Source of the DNA: Kluyvera sp036759925 | Lineage (GTDB): Bacteria; Pseudomonadota; Gammaproteobacteria; Enterobacterales; Enterobacteriaceae | NCBI RefSeq assembly: GCF_036759925.1 | Contig: NZ_JAPKIB010000007.1 | Location: 163,488-227,487 of the forward strand | Direction of reading: 5' to 3' | DNA length: 64,000 nt | In this document: in pieces, positions 34,564 through 43,636 of the stretch | Numbering within the stretch: position 1 is the first letter of the stretch | How the letters are laid out: each line of letters starts with the position of its first letter | Position numbers and translations under genes: made by a program | The notes under the pieces: generated by a model | Databases searched by the model: none | Told to the model about the DNA's origin: nothing | Seen by the model: only the letters and a program-made list of their open reading frames with translations

Positions 34564-35982
34564 ATGTCTACCCATCTGGTCTGGTTTCGCGCCGATCTCC
34601 GACTGCACGACAATTTTGCCCTTGCCGCCGCCTGCCGCGATCCCAATGCGCAGGTGCTGGCATTGTTTATCGCCACCCCCGAACAGTGGGCTACGCACAG
34701 CATGGCACCACGCCAGGCCACCTATATTGCCGCGCAGCTGAACGCACTGCGCCAGTCGCTGGCTGAGAAAAATATCCCGCTCATATTCCATGAGGTGGCC
34801 GACTTTGCCGCTAGCGTCGAGGTCGTCAAAACGGTGTGTCAGCAGCACGAGGTGACGCAGCTTTTTTACAACTACCAGTACGAATTCAACGAACGCCAGC
34901 GCGACGCCGCCGTAGAGCGAGCGCTGACCGACACGGTGTGTCAGGGCTTTGATGACAGCGTGATCCTGCCGCCCGGTGCGGTGATGACCGGCAATCACGA
35001 AATGTATAAAGTTTTCACGCCGTATAAAAATGCCTGGCTGCGGCGCTTAAAAGAGCACATGCCCGAATGCGTGCGTGCCCCCGAGGCGCGTCCTGCTTTG
35101 GCGGAGGCCGACTCAGCAACACTCCATTTTCACTATCCCCAGCAGCCGTTTGACCCGGCGCTGTTCCCACCCGATGAAAAGGCGGCGATTGGTCAGCTGC
35201 GTCGTTTTTGTCAGGAAGGCGCGGGTGAATACGAGGCTCAGCGTGATTTCCCATCCATTGAAGGCACCAGCCGCCTGTCGGCCTGTCTCGCGGTCGGTGT
35301 GCTTTCACCACGTCAGTGCCTGTATCGACTACTGGCGGAACAGCCCAATGCGCTGAACGGCGGTGCGGGCAGCGTCTGGCTGAACGAACTTATCTGGCGT
35401 GAGTTTTATCGCCACCTGATGACCTACTTTCCCCGGCTCTGCAAACATCGCCCGTTTATCGACTGGACCGATCGCGTGCGCTGGCGCGAGCCGTCAGAAG
35501 CGCTTATCGCCTGGCAGGAAGGGCGTACCGGCTACCCGATTGTTGATGCGGCAATGCGGCAGCTTAATGCCACCGGCTGGATGCATAATCGGCTACGGAT
35601 GATTGTCGCCAGCTTCCTGGTCAAAGATTTGTTGATCGATTGGCGACAGGGTGAACGCTACTTTATGTCGCAGCTGGTGGATGGCTGTCTGGCGGCTAAC
35701 AATGGCGGCTGGCAGTGGGCGGCCTCAACCGGAACGGATGCGGCGCCCTATTTTCGTATCTTCAACCCCACGACGCAGGGTGAACGTTTTGATAAGCGTG
35801 GGGCGTTTATCCGTGAGTGGTTACCGGAGTTAGCCGAGGTGCCGGATAAGGCGATTCACCAGCCGTGGACGTGGGCGGAAAAGCAGGGCGTTGAGATTCA
35901 CTATCCGCGACCGATTGTCGATCACGCTGAGGCGAGGGTAGCGACGCTTGCGGCCTATGAAGCGGCGAAGCATCTTCAGTAG
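34564..35982 (+). CDS. phrB: Deoxyribodipyrimidine photolyase
   Basis: Repairs cyclobutane pyrimidine dimers using light. It starts at 34564 (MSTHLVWFRADLRLHDN), giving 472 residues as in E. coli. Residues 1-130 are the antenna-cofactor (MTHF) domain. The C-terminal FAD domain has the EGTSRLSACLAVGVLSPR, WLNELIWREFYRH and GWMHNRLRMIVASFLVKDL signatures and the WQWAASTGTDAAPYFRIFNP segment with the Trp of the electron-transfer chain. It is transcribed on its own here. Confidence 0.97.
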   Translation: MSTHLVWFRADLRLHDNFALAAACRDPNAQVLALFIATPEQWATHSMAPRQATYIAAQLNALRQSLAEKNIPLIFHEVADFAASVEVVKTVCQQHEVTQLFYNYQYEFNERQRDAAVERALTDTVCQGFDDSVILPPGAVMTGNHEMYKVFTPYKNAWLRRLKEHMPECVRAPEARPALAEADSATLHFHYPQQPFDPALFPPDEKAAIGQLRRFCQEGAGEYEAQRDFPSIEGTSRLSACLAVGVLSPRQCLYRLLAEQPNALNGGAGSVWLNELIWREFYRHLMTYFPRLCKHRPFIDWTDRVRWREPSEALIAWQEGRTGYPIVDAAMRQLNATGWMHNRLRMIVASFLVKDLLIDWRQGERYFMSQLVDGCLAANNGGWQWAASTGTDAAPYFRIFNPTTQGERFDKRGAFIREWLPELAEVPDKAIHQPWTWAEKQGVEIHYPRPIVDHAEARVATLAAYEAAKHLQ

Positions 35983-36049
35983 CCAGGCCGAACGAAGTGA
36001 CGCCGGGGAATCCCCGGAGTCGGCGTTTACGCGCCTCGTCCGGGCTACA
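35980..36049. repeat. REP/BIME element between phrB and dtpD
   Basis: Inverted GC-rich units, AGCCAGGCCGAACGAAGTGA then CGCCGG at the left and TCGTCCGGGCTAC at the right, overlap the phrB stop and fill the convergent gap before dtpD. Confidence 0.65.
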
Positions 36050-36057
36050 GGATGTGG

Positions 36058-37539
36058 TTACGCTTCTGCTGCCAGGCGGCGGGAGCGGACTTTCATTGAG
36101 TGATACAGCCAGATAACCAGCACCACGGCGACGCAGGCCAGTGCACCCCAGGTGATTTCGCTGAACACATCAATGTAGGCATTGATGGAGTAATCCACCG
36201 CGCCCGCAGAGTCGAACGAACCCTGAGAGGTCTGGTCGGCAATAATCCCTGCCACGTAGTTTGCCACCGCGCCGGAAAGCAGCATATAGATGCCGGTCAG
36301 CACGCCGGTGACGCCCGGGATCTGGATGCGGGTGATCTGCGACATCGCCACCGGGTCGATAAACAGCTCGGCAAAGCCCATCACCGACAGCCCCAGCAGC
36401 ATCAGCGGCATGGAGGAGTGACCGTAGCTTGCGGACAGACGTGCGCTTAGGGTCAGAATGCAGAAACCTGCGCTCATCAGGCCAAGGCCCAACGCGTATT
36501 TGCCCCACAGGCGCAGGTCGCGGTTGTTGGTCACTTTCTCTTTAATCAGCCAGGCCAGCACAATCCCGCACAGCATCACGGCAAAGGCGTTCACCGACTG
36601 GAACATCGCGGTCGGCACTTCATAGCCCAGCACGTTACGGTTAACGAAACGGTCGATATAGAGGCTGATGGAGCTGCCGCCCTGCTGAGCAAACGCCCAG
36701 AACAGCAGGCTGAAGAAGGTCAGCACGACAATCAGACGCAGGTCTTTACGCTGCTCGGCGGTTTCTGCACGACGATAAATTTTGGCCAGCACTACCAGGC
36801 CGATGATAGAGGCGACAATCAGCGCATAGACCGACCACTCTTTCCAGAACAGTACGGTGATAAACAGCGGCGCAACGACCAGCAGAACCAGCAGCCAGCC
36901 CCAGTTTGGCAGCAGGAATTTCTTCGCGCACAGCACTTCTTTGTTCACACCGGCGGTGTGGGCAAAGTGGCGGCGACCGCTGATAAAGATAACCAGACCG
37001 GCGAGCATGCCTACTGCGGCGAGGGTGAAGCCCATTGCCCAGCTATACTGTTCCTGGGCGAAACCGCAAGCGATAGGAGCGACGATGGAGCCGACGTTAC
37101 CTGCCGCATAAAGCAATGAGAAACCACCATCGCGACGTGGGTCGGTGGGTTCATAGAGTTCGCCCAGCAGGCAGCTGATGTTCGATTTAAACAGCCCGTA
37201 GCCGCAGACGATAATCGCCAGCGACAGGTACAGGAACATCGGCGCCACTTCGCTGGCCCCGAGCACCATATGGCCGATAACCATCAGCAGCGCGCCCAGC
37301 ATGACCGCCATGCGGTTGCCGAGAACTTTATCCGCCAGGTAGCCGCCGAGGATTGGCGTCACGTAAACTAATGAACAGTAAGCGCTAAACAGCTCGTAAG
37401 CGTGGGTGTCGTTGTATTTCAGTTGATTGGTGAGATACAGGATCAGCAGCGCGCGCATGCCATAGAAACTAAAGTATTCCCAAATTTGCAGCGCGACGAC
37501 GTAGTAAATTGCCTTTGGCTGCGATTGTGATTTATTCAT
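36058..37539 (-). CDS. dtpD: Dipeptide/proton symporter DtpD, POT family
   Basis: An inner-membrane proton-coupled di/tripeptide transporter, 493 residues from the start MNKSQSQPKAIYY at 37539; the longer frame start has no support. It has about 14 membrane segments. The POT signature ExxERFxYY is changed to IWEYFSFYGMRALL, as is usual in the DtpC/DtpD branch, which narrows substrate range. GGYLADKVLGNR and the GFAELFIDPV segment are conserved. It is divergent from ybgI. Confidence 0.96.
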   Translation of the reverse strand: MNKSQSQPKAIYYVVALQIWEYFSFYGMRALLILYLTNQLKYNDTHAYELFSAYCSLVYVTPILGGYLADKVLGNRMAVMLGALLMVIGHMVLGASEVAPMFLYLSLAIIVCGYGLFKSNISCLLGELYEPTDPRRDGGFSLLYAAGNVGSIVAPIACGFAQEQYSWAMGFTLAAVGMLAGLVIFISGRRHFAHTAGVNKEVLCAKKFLLPNWGWLLVLLVVAPLFITVLFWKEWSVYALIVASIIGLVVLAKIYRRAETAEQRKDLRLIVVLTFFSLLFWAFAQQGGSSISLYIDRFVNRNVLGYEVPTAMFQSVNAFAVMLCGIVLAWLIKEKVTNNRDLRLWGKYALGLGLMSAGFCILTLSARLSASYGHSSMPLMLLGLSVMGFAELFIDPVAMSQITRIQIPGVTGVLTGIYMLLSGAVANYVAGIIADQTSQGSFDSAGAVDYSINAYIDVFSEITWGALACVAVVLVIWLYHSMKVRSRRLAAEA

Positions 37540-37820
37540 TGCACATTTGACCTCGAAACCCGGCAACATCACGCTACGCAAGGCTTTGTTTCATTTATGT
37601 AATAATACGACGAGAATCGTATTATCTTTGTAATATGCGGTATGGTTGCATAAATATACATGATTTCGGTCGCACAAAAACAGACAAATCGTGTTACTTA
37701 AGCATTTATTGCGCGTAGTTAAGCGGTCTCAGGTGAAGGTTAACGAATTGTGTATCGACGTAACGCGTCGGTGACGCTATTTTATCCTGTAGTAAGGCAT
37801 CAATATTGAAGAGAGCGATG

Positions 37821-38564
37821 ATGAAAAATACCGAACTAGAACAACTGATTAATGAAAAACTCAACAGCGCCGCCTTCAGCGATTACGCCCCTAACGGCCT
37901 GCAGGTCGAAGGGCGTGAAATGGTACAGAAGATTGTGACTGGCGTGACCGCCAGCCAGGCGCTGATTGACGAAGCCGTGCGCCAGCAGGCGGATGCGGTG
38001 ATTGTGCACCACGGTTACTTCTGGAAAGGGGAGTCGCCGGTCATCCGCGGCATGAAGCGCAATCGTCTGAAAGCGCTGCTGGAGAACGACATCAACCTGT
38101 ATGGCTGGCACCTGCCGCTGGATGCGCACCCGGAGCTGGGTAACAACGTACAACTGGCGCAGCTGCTCGGTATTAACGTGATGGGGGAGATCGAACCGCT
38201 GGTGCCGTGGGGCGAACTCTCGATGCCGGTATCGGGGCTGGAACTGGCCTCATGGATTGAAGCTCGACTGGGGCGTAAACCGCTGTGGAGCGGGGATACC
38301 GGGCCGGATAAAGTCTCACGCGTGGCCTGGTGTACCGGCGGCGGTCAGGGCTTTATCGACAGCGCGGCACGCTTTGGCGTCGATGCGTTTATTACCGGTG
38401 AGGTTTCAGAGCAGACCATTCATTCCGCCCGCGAGCAGGGGCTACACTTTTATGCAGCGGGCCACCACGCCACGGAACGCGGTGGTATTCGCGCGCTGAG
38501 CGAGTGGCTCACCGAAACGACCGATCTGGATGTGACCTTTGTGGACATCCCCAATCCGGCCTGA
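37821..38564 (+). CDS. ybgI: NIF3-family dinuclear metal protein YbgI
   Basis: 247 residues from MKNTELEQLINEKLNS. The metal ligands His63 and His64 (VIVHHGYFWKG) and the C-terminal AGHHATERGGI segment define the NIF3/DUF34 family, a toroidal hexamer with a di-metal site. Proposed to be a metal-binding or cyclohydrolase-like enzyme; function still unsettled. It is the first gene of the operon ybgI-pxpB-pxpC-pxpA, 15 bp before pxpB. Confidence 0.95.
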   Translation: MKNTELEQLINEKLNSAAFSDYAPNGLQVEGREMVQKIVTGVTASQALIDEAVRQQADAVIVHHGYFWKGESPVIRGMKRNRLKALLENDINLYGWHLPLDAHPELGNNVQLAQLLGINVMGEIEPLVPWGELSMPVSGLELASWIEARLGRKPLWSGDTGPDKVSRVAWCTGGGQGFIDSAARFGVDAFITGEVSEQTIHSAREQGLHFYAAGHHATERGGIRALSEWLTETTDLDVTFVDIPNPA

Positions 38565-38579
38565 TAATGAGGGAATAAA

Positions 38580-39236
38580 GTGCAGCGAGCGCGTTGTTAT
38601 CTGTTAGGTGAAACGGCTGTCGTACTGGAGCTGGAGCCGCCGGTGACGCTGGCGGCGCAAAAGCGGGTATGGCGTTTGGCCCAGCGAGTGGCGACATTAC
38701 CGGACGTGGTAGACGTCATTCCTGGTATGAATAATATCACGGTGACATTAGGTGATCCGCAGACCCTGGCGCTGGATGCCATTGAACGGCTCCAGCGCTG
38801 GTGGGAAGAGAGTGAAGCTCTGGAGCCTGATTCCCGTGCGATCGATATCCCCGTTATTTATGGCGGTGAACAGGGGCCGGATCTGACCGAGGTCGCCCGC
38901 CTTAGCGGCTTTACCCCAAAGCAGGTGGTGGAGCTGCATGCGTCGGTGGACTACGTGGTGTGGTTCCTCGGCTTTCAGCCGGGCTTTCCTTACCTTGGCG
39001 GGCTGCCAGCTTCGCTGGTCATGCCGCGCCGTGCAGAGCCGCGTTTGAAAGTGCCCGCCGGCTCGGTGGGCATTGGCGGCCAGCAAACCGGCATTTACCC
39101 GCTGTCCACGCCGGGCGGCTGGCAGTTAATTGGCCGCACATCGCTGCCGCTGTTCTCGCCCAATCGTGAAGAACCGATATTACTGCGTCCCGGTGACACG
39201 GTGCGCTTCGTGCCGCAAAAGGAGGGCATATGCTGA
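38580..39236 (+). CDS. pxpB: 5-oxoprolinase subunit B
   Basis: 218 residues with a GTG start (GTG-CAG-CGA-GCG). It is the KipI/allophanate hydrolase subunit 1 type, with the FQPGFPYLGGLP, PRRAEPRLKVPAGSVGIGGQQTGIYP and PGGWQLIGRT segments. With PxpA and PxpC it hydrolyses 5-oxoproline, a damage product of glutamine, to glutamate. It overlaps pxpC by 7 bp. Confidence 0.96.
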   Translation: MQRARCYLLGETAVVLELEPPVTLAAQKRVWRLAQRVATLPDVVDVIPGMNNITVTLGDPQTLALDAIERLQRWWEESEALEPDSRAIDIPVIYGGEQGPDLTEVARLSGFTPKQVVELHASVDYVVWFLGFQPGFPYLGGLPASLVMPRRAEPRLKVPAGSVGIGGQQTGIYPLSTPGGWQLIGRTSLPLFSPNREEPILLRPGDTVRFVPQKEGIC

Positions 39237-40162
39237 AGGTGATTCGTGCAGGCATGTATACCTCGGTGCAGGACGCGGGGCGCGATGGGCTACGCCAGTT
39301 CGGCGTGAGCCGCTGCGGGGCGCTGGATAAACCGGCGCTGATGACGGCGAACTTGCTGGTGGGCAACGATGCCAACGCCGCCGCGCTGGAGATAACCCTC
39401 GGCATGGCGACGTTCACCTTTGCCCGCGACGGCTGGTTTGCGCTGACGGGCGCGGGCTGCGAAGCGACGCTGGACGGTGAGGCGGTATGGAGCGGCTGGC
39501 GACACTGGGCTAAAACCGGCCAGACGCTCACGCTCAAGCGCCCGCAGCACGGTATTCGCAGCTATCTGGCGCTGGCGGGGGGGATTGATGTCCCTGCCGT
39601 GATGGGCTCTCGCAGTACCGATCTTAACGTTGGCATAGGCGGCTTTGAAGGCCGTCGTCTGCAGGATGGCGATGTGCTGCCGCTGGGGAAACCCGTGCGT
39701 ATGTTCCGCGAGCCGCGTGGCGTTAAACCGCTTATCGCCAGCAACCGTATTCGCGCTTTGCCGGGGCCGGAGTATCACGAATTTGATACAACGTCGCAGG
39801 AGACCTTCTGGCGCTCGCCGTGGCACTTAAGCCCGCAGAGCAACCGGATGGGCTATCGGCTGAAAGGGCAGCCGCTGGTGCGTGATAACGCTCGTGAGCT
39901 GGTGTCTCATGGCCTGGTGCCAGGCGTGGTGCAGGTGCCGCATAACGGTCAGCCTATCGTGCTGATGAACGATGCCCAGACGACCGGCGGCTATCCGCGC
40001 ATTGCCTGCATTATCGAAGCGGATATGTTCCAGCTGGCGCAAATTCCCCTCGGGCAGCCCATTCACTTCATTCGCTGTACGCTGGAAGAGGCGCTCAAGG
40101 CGCGTCACGACCAGCAGCGCTATCTGGAACAGCTCACCTGGCGGCTTAACGATGATGATTGA
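39230..40162 (+). CDS. pxpC: 5-oxoprolinase subunit C
   Basis: 310 residues, KipA/allophanate hydrolase subunit 2 type (biotin-dependent carboxyltransferase-like fold). Conserved stretches are SVQDAGRDGLRQFGVSRCGALDKPAL, YLALAGGIDVPAVMGSRSTDL and VLMNDAQTTGGYPRIACI. Overlaps both neighbours, indicating coupled translation and a fixed stoichiometric complex with PxpB. Confidence 0.96.
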   Translation: MLKVIRAGMYTSVQDAGRDGLRQFGVSRCGALDKPALMTANLLVGNDANAAALEITLGMATFTFARDGWFALTGAGCEATLDGEAVWSGWRHWAKTGQTLTLKRPQHGIRSYLALAGGIDVPAVMGSRSTDLNVGIGGFEGRRLQDGDVLPLGKPVRMFREPRGVKPLIASNRIRALPGPEYHEFDTTSQETFWRSPWHLSPQSNRMGYRLKGQPLVRDNARELVSHGLVPGVVQVPHNGQPIVLMNDAQTTGGYPRIACIIEADMFQLAQIPLGQPIHFIRCTLEEALKARHDQQRYLEQLTWRLNDDD

Positions 40163-40886
40163 TCTCAACGCCGACCTTGGCGAAGGCGCGGCCAGCGATG
40201 CTGAACTGCTGACGCTGGTCTCTTCGGCCAACATCGCCTGCGGCTTTCATGCAGGCGATGCCGGGATGATGCTGACCTGCGTGCGGGCGGCACTGCAAAA
40301 TGGCGTGGCCGTGGGGGCGCATCCGAGCTTCCCCGACCGGGAGAATTTTGGCCGCACCGCGATGCAGTTACCGCCGGAAACGGTCTACGCCCAGACGCTG
40401 TATCAAATCGGCGCCCTGTCGGCGATAGTCCAGGCCGAAGGCGGTATGCTGCGCCACGTGAAGCCGCACGGCATGCTCTATAACCAGGCCGCCAAAGACC
40501 CGGCATTAGCGGATGCTATTGCTAAGGCGGTGTTTGCGGCGAATCCGGCGTTAATGCTGGTCGGTCTGGCGGGAAGCGAACTGATTCGTGCCGGAGCGCG
40601 CTACGGGCTGGCTACGCGTCAGGAAGTGTTTGCTGACCGGGGCTATCAGTCTGACGGTGCTCTGGTGCCGCGCAGCCAGCCGGGTGCGCTGATTAGTGAT
40701 GAAGCGCAGGCGTTGGCACAAACGCTGGAGATGGTGCAGCGTGGGCGTGTGAGAACCGTAGACGGCCAGTGGGCCAACGTCACGGCGGAAACGGTTTGCC
40801 TGCACGGCGACGGCGCGCATGCGCTGGCATTCGCTCGCCGTCTGCGGCGCGAATTTACCGCGCAGGGCATTCAGGTAAGGGCATGA
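40152..40886 (+). CDS. pxpA: 5-oxoprolinase subunit A
   Basis: 244 residues, LamB/YcsF family. It begins MMIDLNADLGEG within the end of pxpC (11-bp overlap); the second Met is a possible alternative start. The NIACGFHAGD, HPSFPDRENFGR and HVKPHGMLYNQ motifs, rich in His and Asp, mark the metal-dependent active site. It is the last gene of the pxp operon; the Hok locus follows. Confidence 0.96.
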   Translation: MMIDLNADLGEGAASDAELLTLVSSANIACGFHAGDAGMMLTCVRAALQNGVAVGAHPSFPDRENFGRTAMQLPPETVYAQTLYQIGALSAIVQAEGGMLRHVKPHGMLYNQAAKDPALADAIAKAVFAANPALMLVGLAGSELIRAGARYGLATRQEVFADRGYQSDGALVPRSQPGALISDEAQALAQTLEMVQRGRVRTVDGQWANVTAETVCLHGDGAHALAFARRLRREFTAQGIQVRA

Positions 40887-40969
40887 TGTTGTTGAACGAG
40901 TGCCGTCAAACCCGCCGGTAATTCGGAATTCATCAAGGCTGAAACGGACGGGAATTGCAGTACACTTTT

Positions 40970-41142
40970 GGCGGGTGCTTGAGGCTATTTGTCTCAGGCA
41001 TTAGCTGAAAGGCAGATAGAGAAAAGCCCCAGATAACCTTCAACGTCTTGGCGGACGTTAAACATTAATCTGAGGCCAAATCTAATGCTAGACACATTAA
41101 GGTTAGCCTCTTACCGACCTTCGGGTCAAGGAGTAGCAGGCT
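40970..41142 (+). promoter_or_regulatory. Structured hok-type mRNA leader; antisense sok expected opposite
   Basis: The stretch contains a short hairpin TGAG...CTCA at 40980-40996, the conserved-looking AAGCCCCAGATAACCTTCAAC block, a second hairpin AACGTC...GACGTT at 41042-41059 and the start of the Mok-type frame. This is the layout of hok mRNA leaders that control Hok through Mok and are targeted by the antisense RNA Sok. I could not fix the ends of a sok gene on the minus strand. Confidence 0.55.
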
Positions 41143-41294
41143 ATGAAACAGCAAAAGGCGATGGTTGTCGCCCTGATTGTTATCTGTATCACTTTCATTC
41201 TGGTGGTGCTGGTCACAAGAGAAGCTCTCTGCGAGGTACGGCTCCGAACCGGCCACGCGGAGCTCGCTGTCTTCACAGCTTACGAATCTGTTAA
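41085..41294 (+). CDS. Mok-like overlapping reading frame
   Basis: A 69-codon frame that starts in the hok leader and runs through hok in another frame, stopping 4 bp before the hok stop. This mimics mok of plasmid R1 (about 70 codons), whose translation is needed for hok translation. The peptide is low-complexity and is probably only a regulatory frame. Confidence 0.5.
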   Translation: MLDTLRLASYRPSGQGVAGYETAKGDGCRPDCYLYHFHSGGAGHKRSSLRGTAPNRPRGARCLHSLRIC

Positions 41295-41298
41295 GTAA
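41143..41298 (+). CDS. Hok/Gef-family type I toxin
   Basis: 51 residues. A short Lys-rich start (MKQQK), a membrane helix from about 7 to 24 and the Hok signature TREALCEVRLRTGHAELAVF with the conserved Cys30, then the C-terminal AYES typical of Hok/Gef toxins. The length equals plasmid Hok (52) and HokE (50) within one or two residues, so it is not truncated. Such peptides depolarise the inner membrane when the Sok antisense RNA decays. It lies alone between pxpA and nei. Whether it is active cannot be seen. Confidence 0.85.
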   Translation: MKQQKAMVVALIVICITFILVVLVTREALCEVRLRTGHAELAVFTAYESVK

Positions 41299-41444
41299 GA
41301 GCGCCGGCGGGGAGTTATCCCCGCCACTTTGCGGTGTGGTTGCTATCCTCATGCACCCGTTCTTTTTTATTCGACGCGCCGTGTGCGAGCCAAACGTATT
41401 ATTGATAATATTGTTGCCTTGACGATCGAAAGGGAGCAATCACT

Positions 41445-42236
41445 ATGCCTGAAGGTCCAGAGATCCGCCGGGCGGCGGACAGCCTGGAAAAGGCGATTCA
41501 GGGCAAACCGTTGACCGAGGTCTGGTTTGCATACCCCGAATTATCCTCTTATGCACCCACCCTGATCGGCCAGCATGTCACCTACGTTGAAACGCGCGGT
41601 AAAGCGCTGCTGACCCATTTTTCTGGTGGCCTGACCCTCTATAGCCACAATCAGCTCTACGGCGTGTGGCGAGTGGTTAACGCCGGGGAGATGCCCGAAA
41701 CCACGCGGGTACTGCGGGTTAAATTACAAACGGCGGATAAAGCGATTCTGCTCTACAGCGCGTCCGATATTGAGATGTTGACGCCAGAGCAGGTAAAAAC
41801 GCATCCATTCTTACTGCGCGTTGGGCCAGACGTGCTAGATATGGCCTTAACGCCCGAGGCGGTAAAAACGCGGCTGCTGTCGGCAAAATTCCGCAACCGC
41901 CAGTTCTCTGGCCTGCTGTTGGATCAGGCGTTTCTTGCGGGGCTGGGCAACTATCTGCGGGTTGAGATCCTCTGGCAGGTTGGCTTAACCGGCAACCATA
42001 AAGCGTCGCAGCTCAATGAACAGCAGCTCGAGGCACTGTCGCATGCGCTGCTCGATATTCCTCGACTCTCCTACAACACGCGCGGGCAGGTGGATGATAA
42101 CAAGCACCACGGCGCGCTATTCCGCTTCAAGGTGTTTCATCGCGATGGCGAAACGTGTGAGCGTTGTGGTGGGGTGATTGAGAAGACGATGCTCTCCTCA
42201 AGGCCGTTTTATTGGTGCCCGGGGTGTCAGCATTAG
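41445..42236 (+). CDS. nei: Endonuclease VIII (DNA glycosylase/AP lyase)
   Basis: Removes oxidised pyrimidines and cleaves the abasic site. It is 263 residues with the processed N-terminus Pro2-Glu3 (MPEGPEI) acting as nucleophile and acid. The middle H2TH region is present (LDQAFLAGLGNYLRVEILW). The C-terminal zinc finger is C-x2-C...C-x2-C (CERCG and CPGC, residues about 238-261). In E. coli K-12 abrB follows it; here gltA follows directly. Confidence 0.97.
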   Translation: MPEGPEIRRAADSLEKAIQGKPLTEVWFAYPELSSYAPTLIGQHVTYVETRGKALLTHFSGGLTLYSHNQLYGVWRVVNAGEMPETTRVLRVKLQTADKAILLYSASDIEMLTPEQVKTHPFLLRVGPDVLDMALTPEAVKTRLLSAKFRNRQFSGLLLDQAFLAGLGNYLRVEILWQVGLTGNHKASQLNEQQLEALSHALLDIPRLSYNTRGQVDDNKHHGALFRFKVFHRDGETCERCGGVIEKTMLSSRPFYWCPGCQH

Positions 42237-42265
42237 GTTGTGAAAACGACCAATATGCACGACGG

Positions 42266-42291
42266 TAGCCCGGGCAGCGACCCCGGAAAAA
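42266..42291. repeat. Degenerate REP fragment between nei and gltA
   Basis: GTAGCCCGGGCAGCGACCCCGG has the conserved REP left end but no second arm, so it is only a partial element. Confidence 0.4.
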
Positions 42292-42309
42292 TCACCACAC
42301 CGCAGCCAT

Positions 42310-42336
42310 AAAAAAAGCGCCCGCAGGCGCTTTTTG
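42310..42336 (-). terminator. gltA intrinsic terminator
   Basis: AAAAAGCGCC pairs with GGCGCTTTTT around CGCA. It lies beyond the gltA stop on the minus strand, and can also end nei. Confidence 0.88.
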
Positions 42337-42352
42337 ACTCTCAAACTCTCGA

Positions 42353-43636
42353 TTATTTCTTGAGGTCTGATTTGAAATCACGCTGCTCGTAGCCGGTGTA
42401 CAGCTGACGAGGACGCGCAATCTTCATGCCGTCGGTGTGCATTTCGTTCCAGTGAGCAATCCAGCCAATGGTACGCGCCATCGCGAAGATAACGGTAAAC
42501 ATGGACGATGGAATACCCATCGCTTTCAGGATGATGCCAGAGTAGAAATCGACGTTCGGATACAGTTTCTTCTCGATGAAGTACGGGTCGTTCAGCGCAA
42601 TGTGCTCAAGCTCCATCGCCACTTGCAGCAGGTCATCTTTGGTACCCAGCTCTTTCAGCACTTCGTGACAGGTTTCACGCATCACGGTCGCACGCGGGTC
42701 GTAGTTCTTGTACACGCGGTGGCCGAAGCCCATCAGGCGGAAAGAGTCGTTCTTATCTTTCGCACGACGCACGAACTCAGGGATGTGCTCAACGGAGCTG
42801 ATCTCTTCGAGCATCTTCAGCGCCGCTTCGTTGGCGCCGCCGTGTGCTGGCCCCCACAGTGAAGCGATACCGGCAGCGATACAGGCGAACGGGTTCGCAC
42901 CAGAAGAGCCTGCGGTACGGACGGTAGAGGTAGACGCGTTCTGCTCGTGGTCAGCGTGCAGGATCAGAATACGATCCATTGCGCGTTCCAGAACCGGGTT
43001 CACTTCGTAATCTTCGCAAGGAGTCGCAAACATCATACGCAAGAAGTTACCGGCGTAGGAGAGGTCGTTACGTGGGTAAACGAACGGTTGGCCGATGGAA
43101 TATTTGTAGCACATCGCGGCCATGGTCGGCATTTTCGACAGCAGACGGAATGCAGCAATCTCGCGGTGACGTGGATTATTCACATCCAGAGAGTCGTGAT
43201 AGAACGCTGCCAGTGCGCCGGTAATCCCGCACATCACCGCCATTGGGTGAGAGTCGCGACGGAACGCATGGAATAAGCGGGTGATCTGCTCGTGAATCAT
43301 GGTGTGGCGAGTCACGGTAGTGGTGAACTCGTCAAACTCAGCCTGAGACGGTTTTTCGCCGTACAGCAGGATGTAGCACACTTCGAGATAGTTAGATTCT
43401 GTGGCTAACTGATCGATAGGGAAGCCGCGGTGCAGCAAAATCCCTTCGTCGCCATCAATAAAAGTAATCTTAGACTCGCAAGATGCGGTAGAGGTAAAAC
43501 CAGGGTCAAAGGTAAAAATGCCTTTCGAACCCAGACTACGGATATCAAGAACATCCTGACCGAGCGTGCCTTTTAGCACATCCAGTTCAATAGCAGTATC
43601 ACCCGGTAGAGTGATTTTTGCCTTCGTATCAGCCAT
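42353..43636 (-). CDS. gltA: Citrate synthase, type II hexameric
   Basis: Condenses oxaloacetate and acetyl-CoA to citrate at the entry to the TCA cycle. It is 427 residues, the NADH-inhibited Gram-negative type. Active-site segments are WGPAHGGANEA (His about 265), MGFGHRVYKNYDPR (His about 306) and the late Asp in the NVDFYSG region (about 363). The N-terminal beta domain binds NADH. It is divergent from sdhCDAB-sucABCD across a 651-bp control region. Confidence 0.98.
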   Translation of the reverse strand: MADTKAKITLPGDTAIELDVLKGTLGQDVLDIRSLGSKGIFTFDPGFTSTASCESKITFIDGDEGILLHRGFPIDQLATESNYLEVCYILLYGEKPSQAEFDEFTTTVTRHTMIHEQITRLFHAFRRDSHPMAVMCGITGALAAFYHDSLDVNNPRHREIAAFRLLSKMPTMAAMCYKYSIGQPFVYPRNDLSYAGNFLRMMFATPCEDYEVNPVLERAMDRILILHADHEQNASTSTVRTAGSSGANPFACIAAGIASLWGPAHGGANEAALKMLEEISSVEHIPEFVRRAKDKNDSFRLMGFGHRVYKNYDPRATVMRETCHEVLKELGTKDDLLQVAMELEHIALNDPYFIEKKLYPNVDFYSGIILKAMGIPSSMFTVIFAMARTIGWIAHWNEMHTDGMKIARPRQLYTGYEQRDFKSDLKK

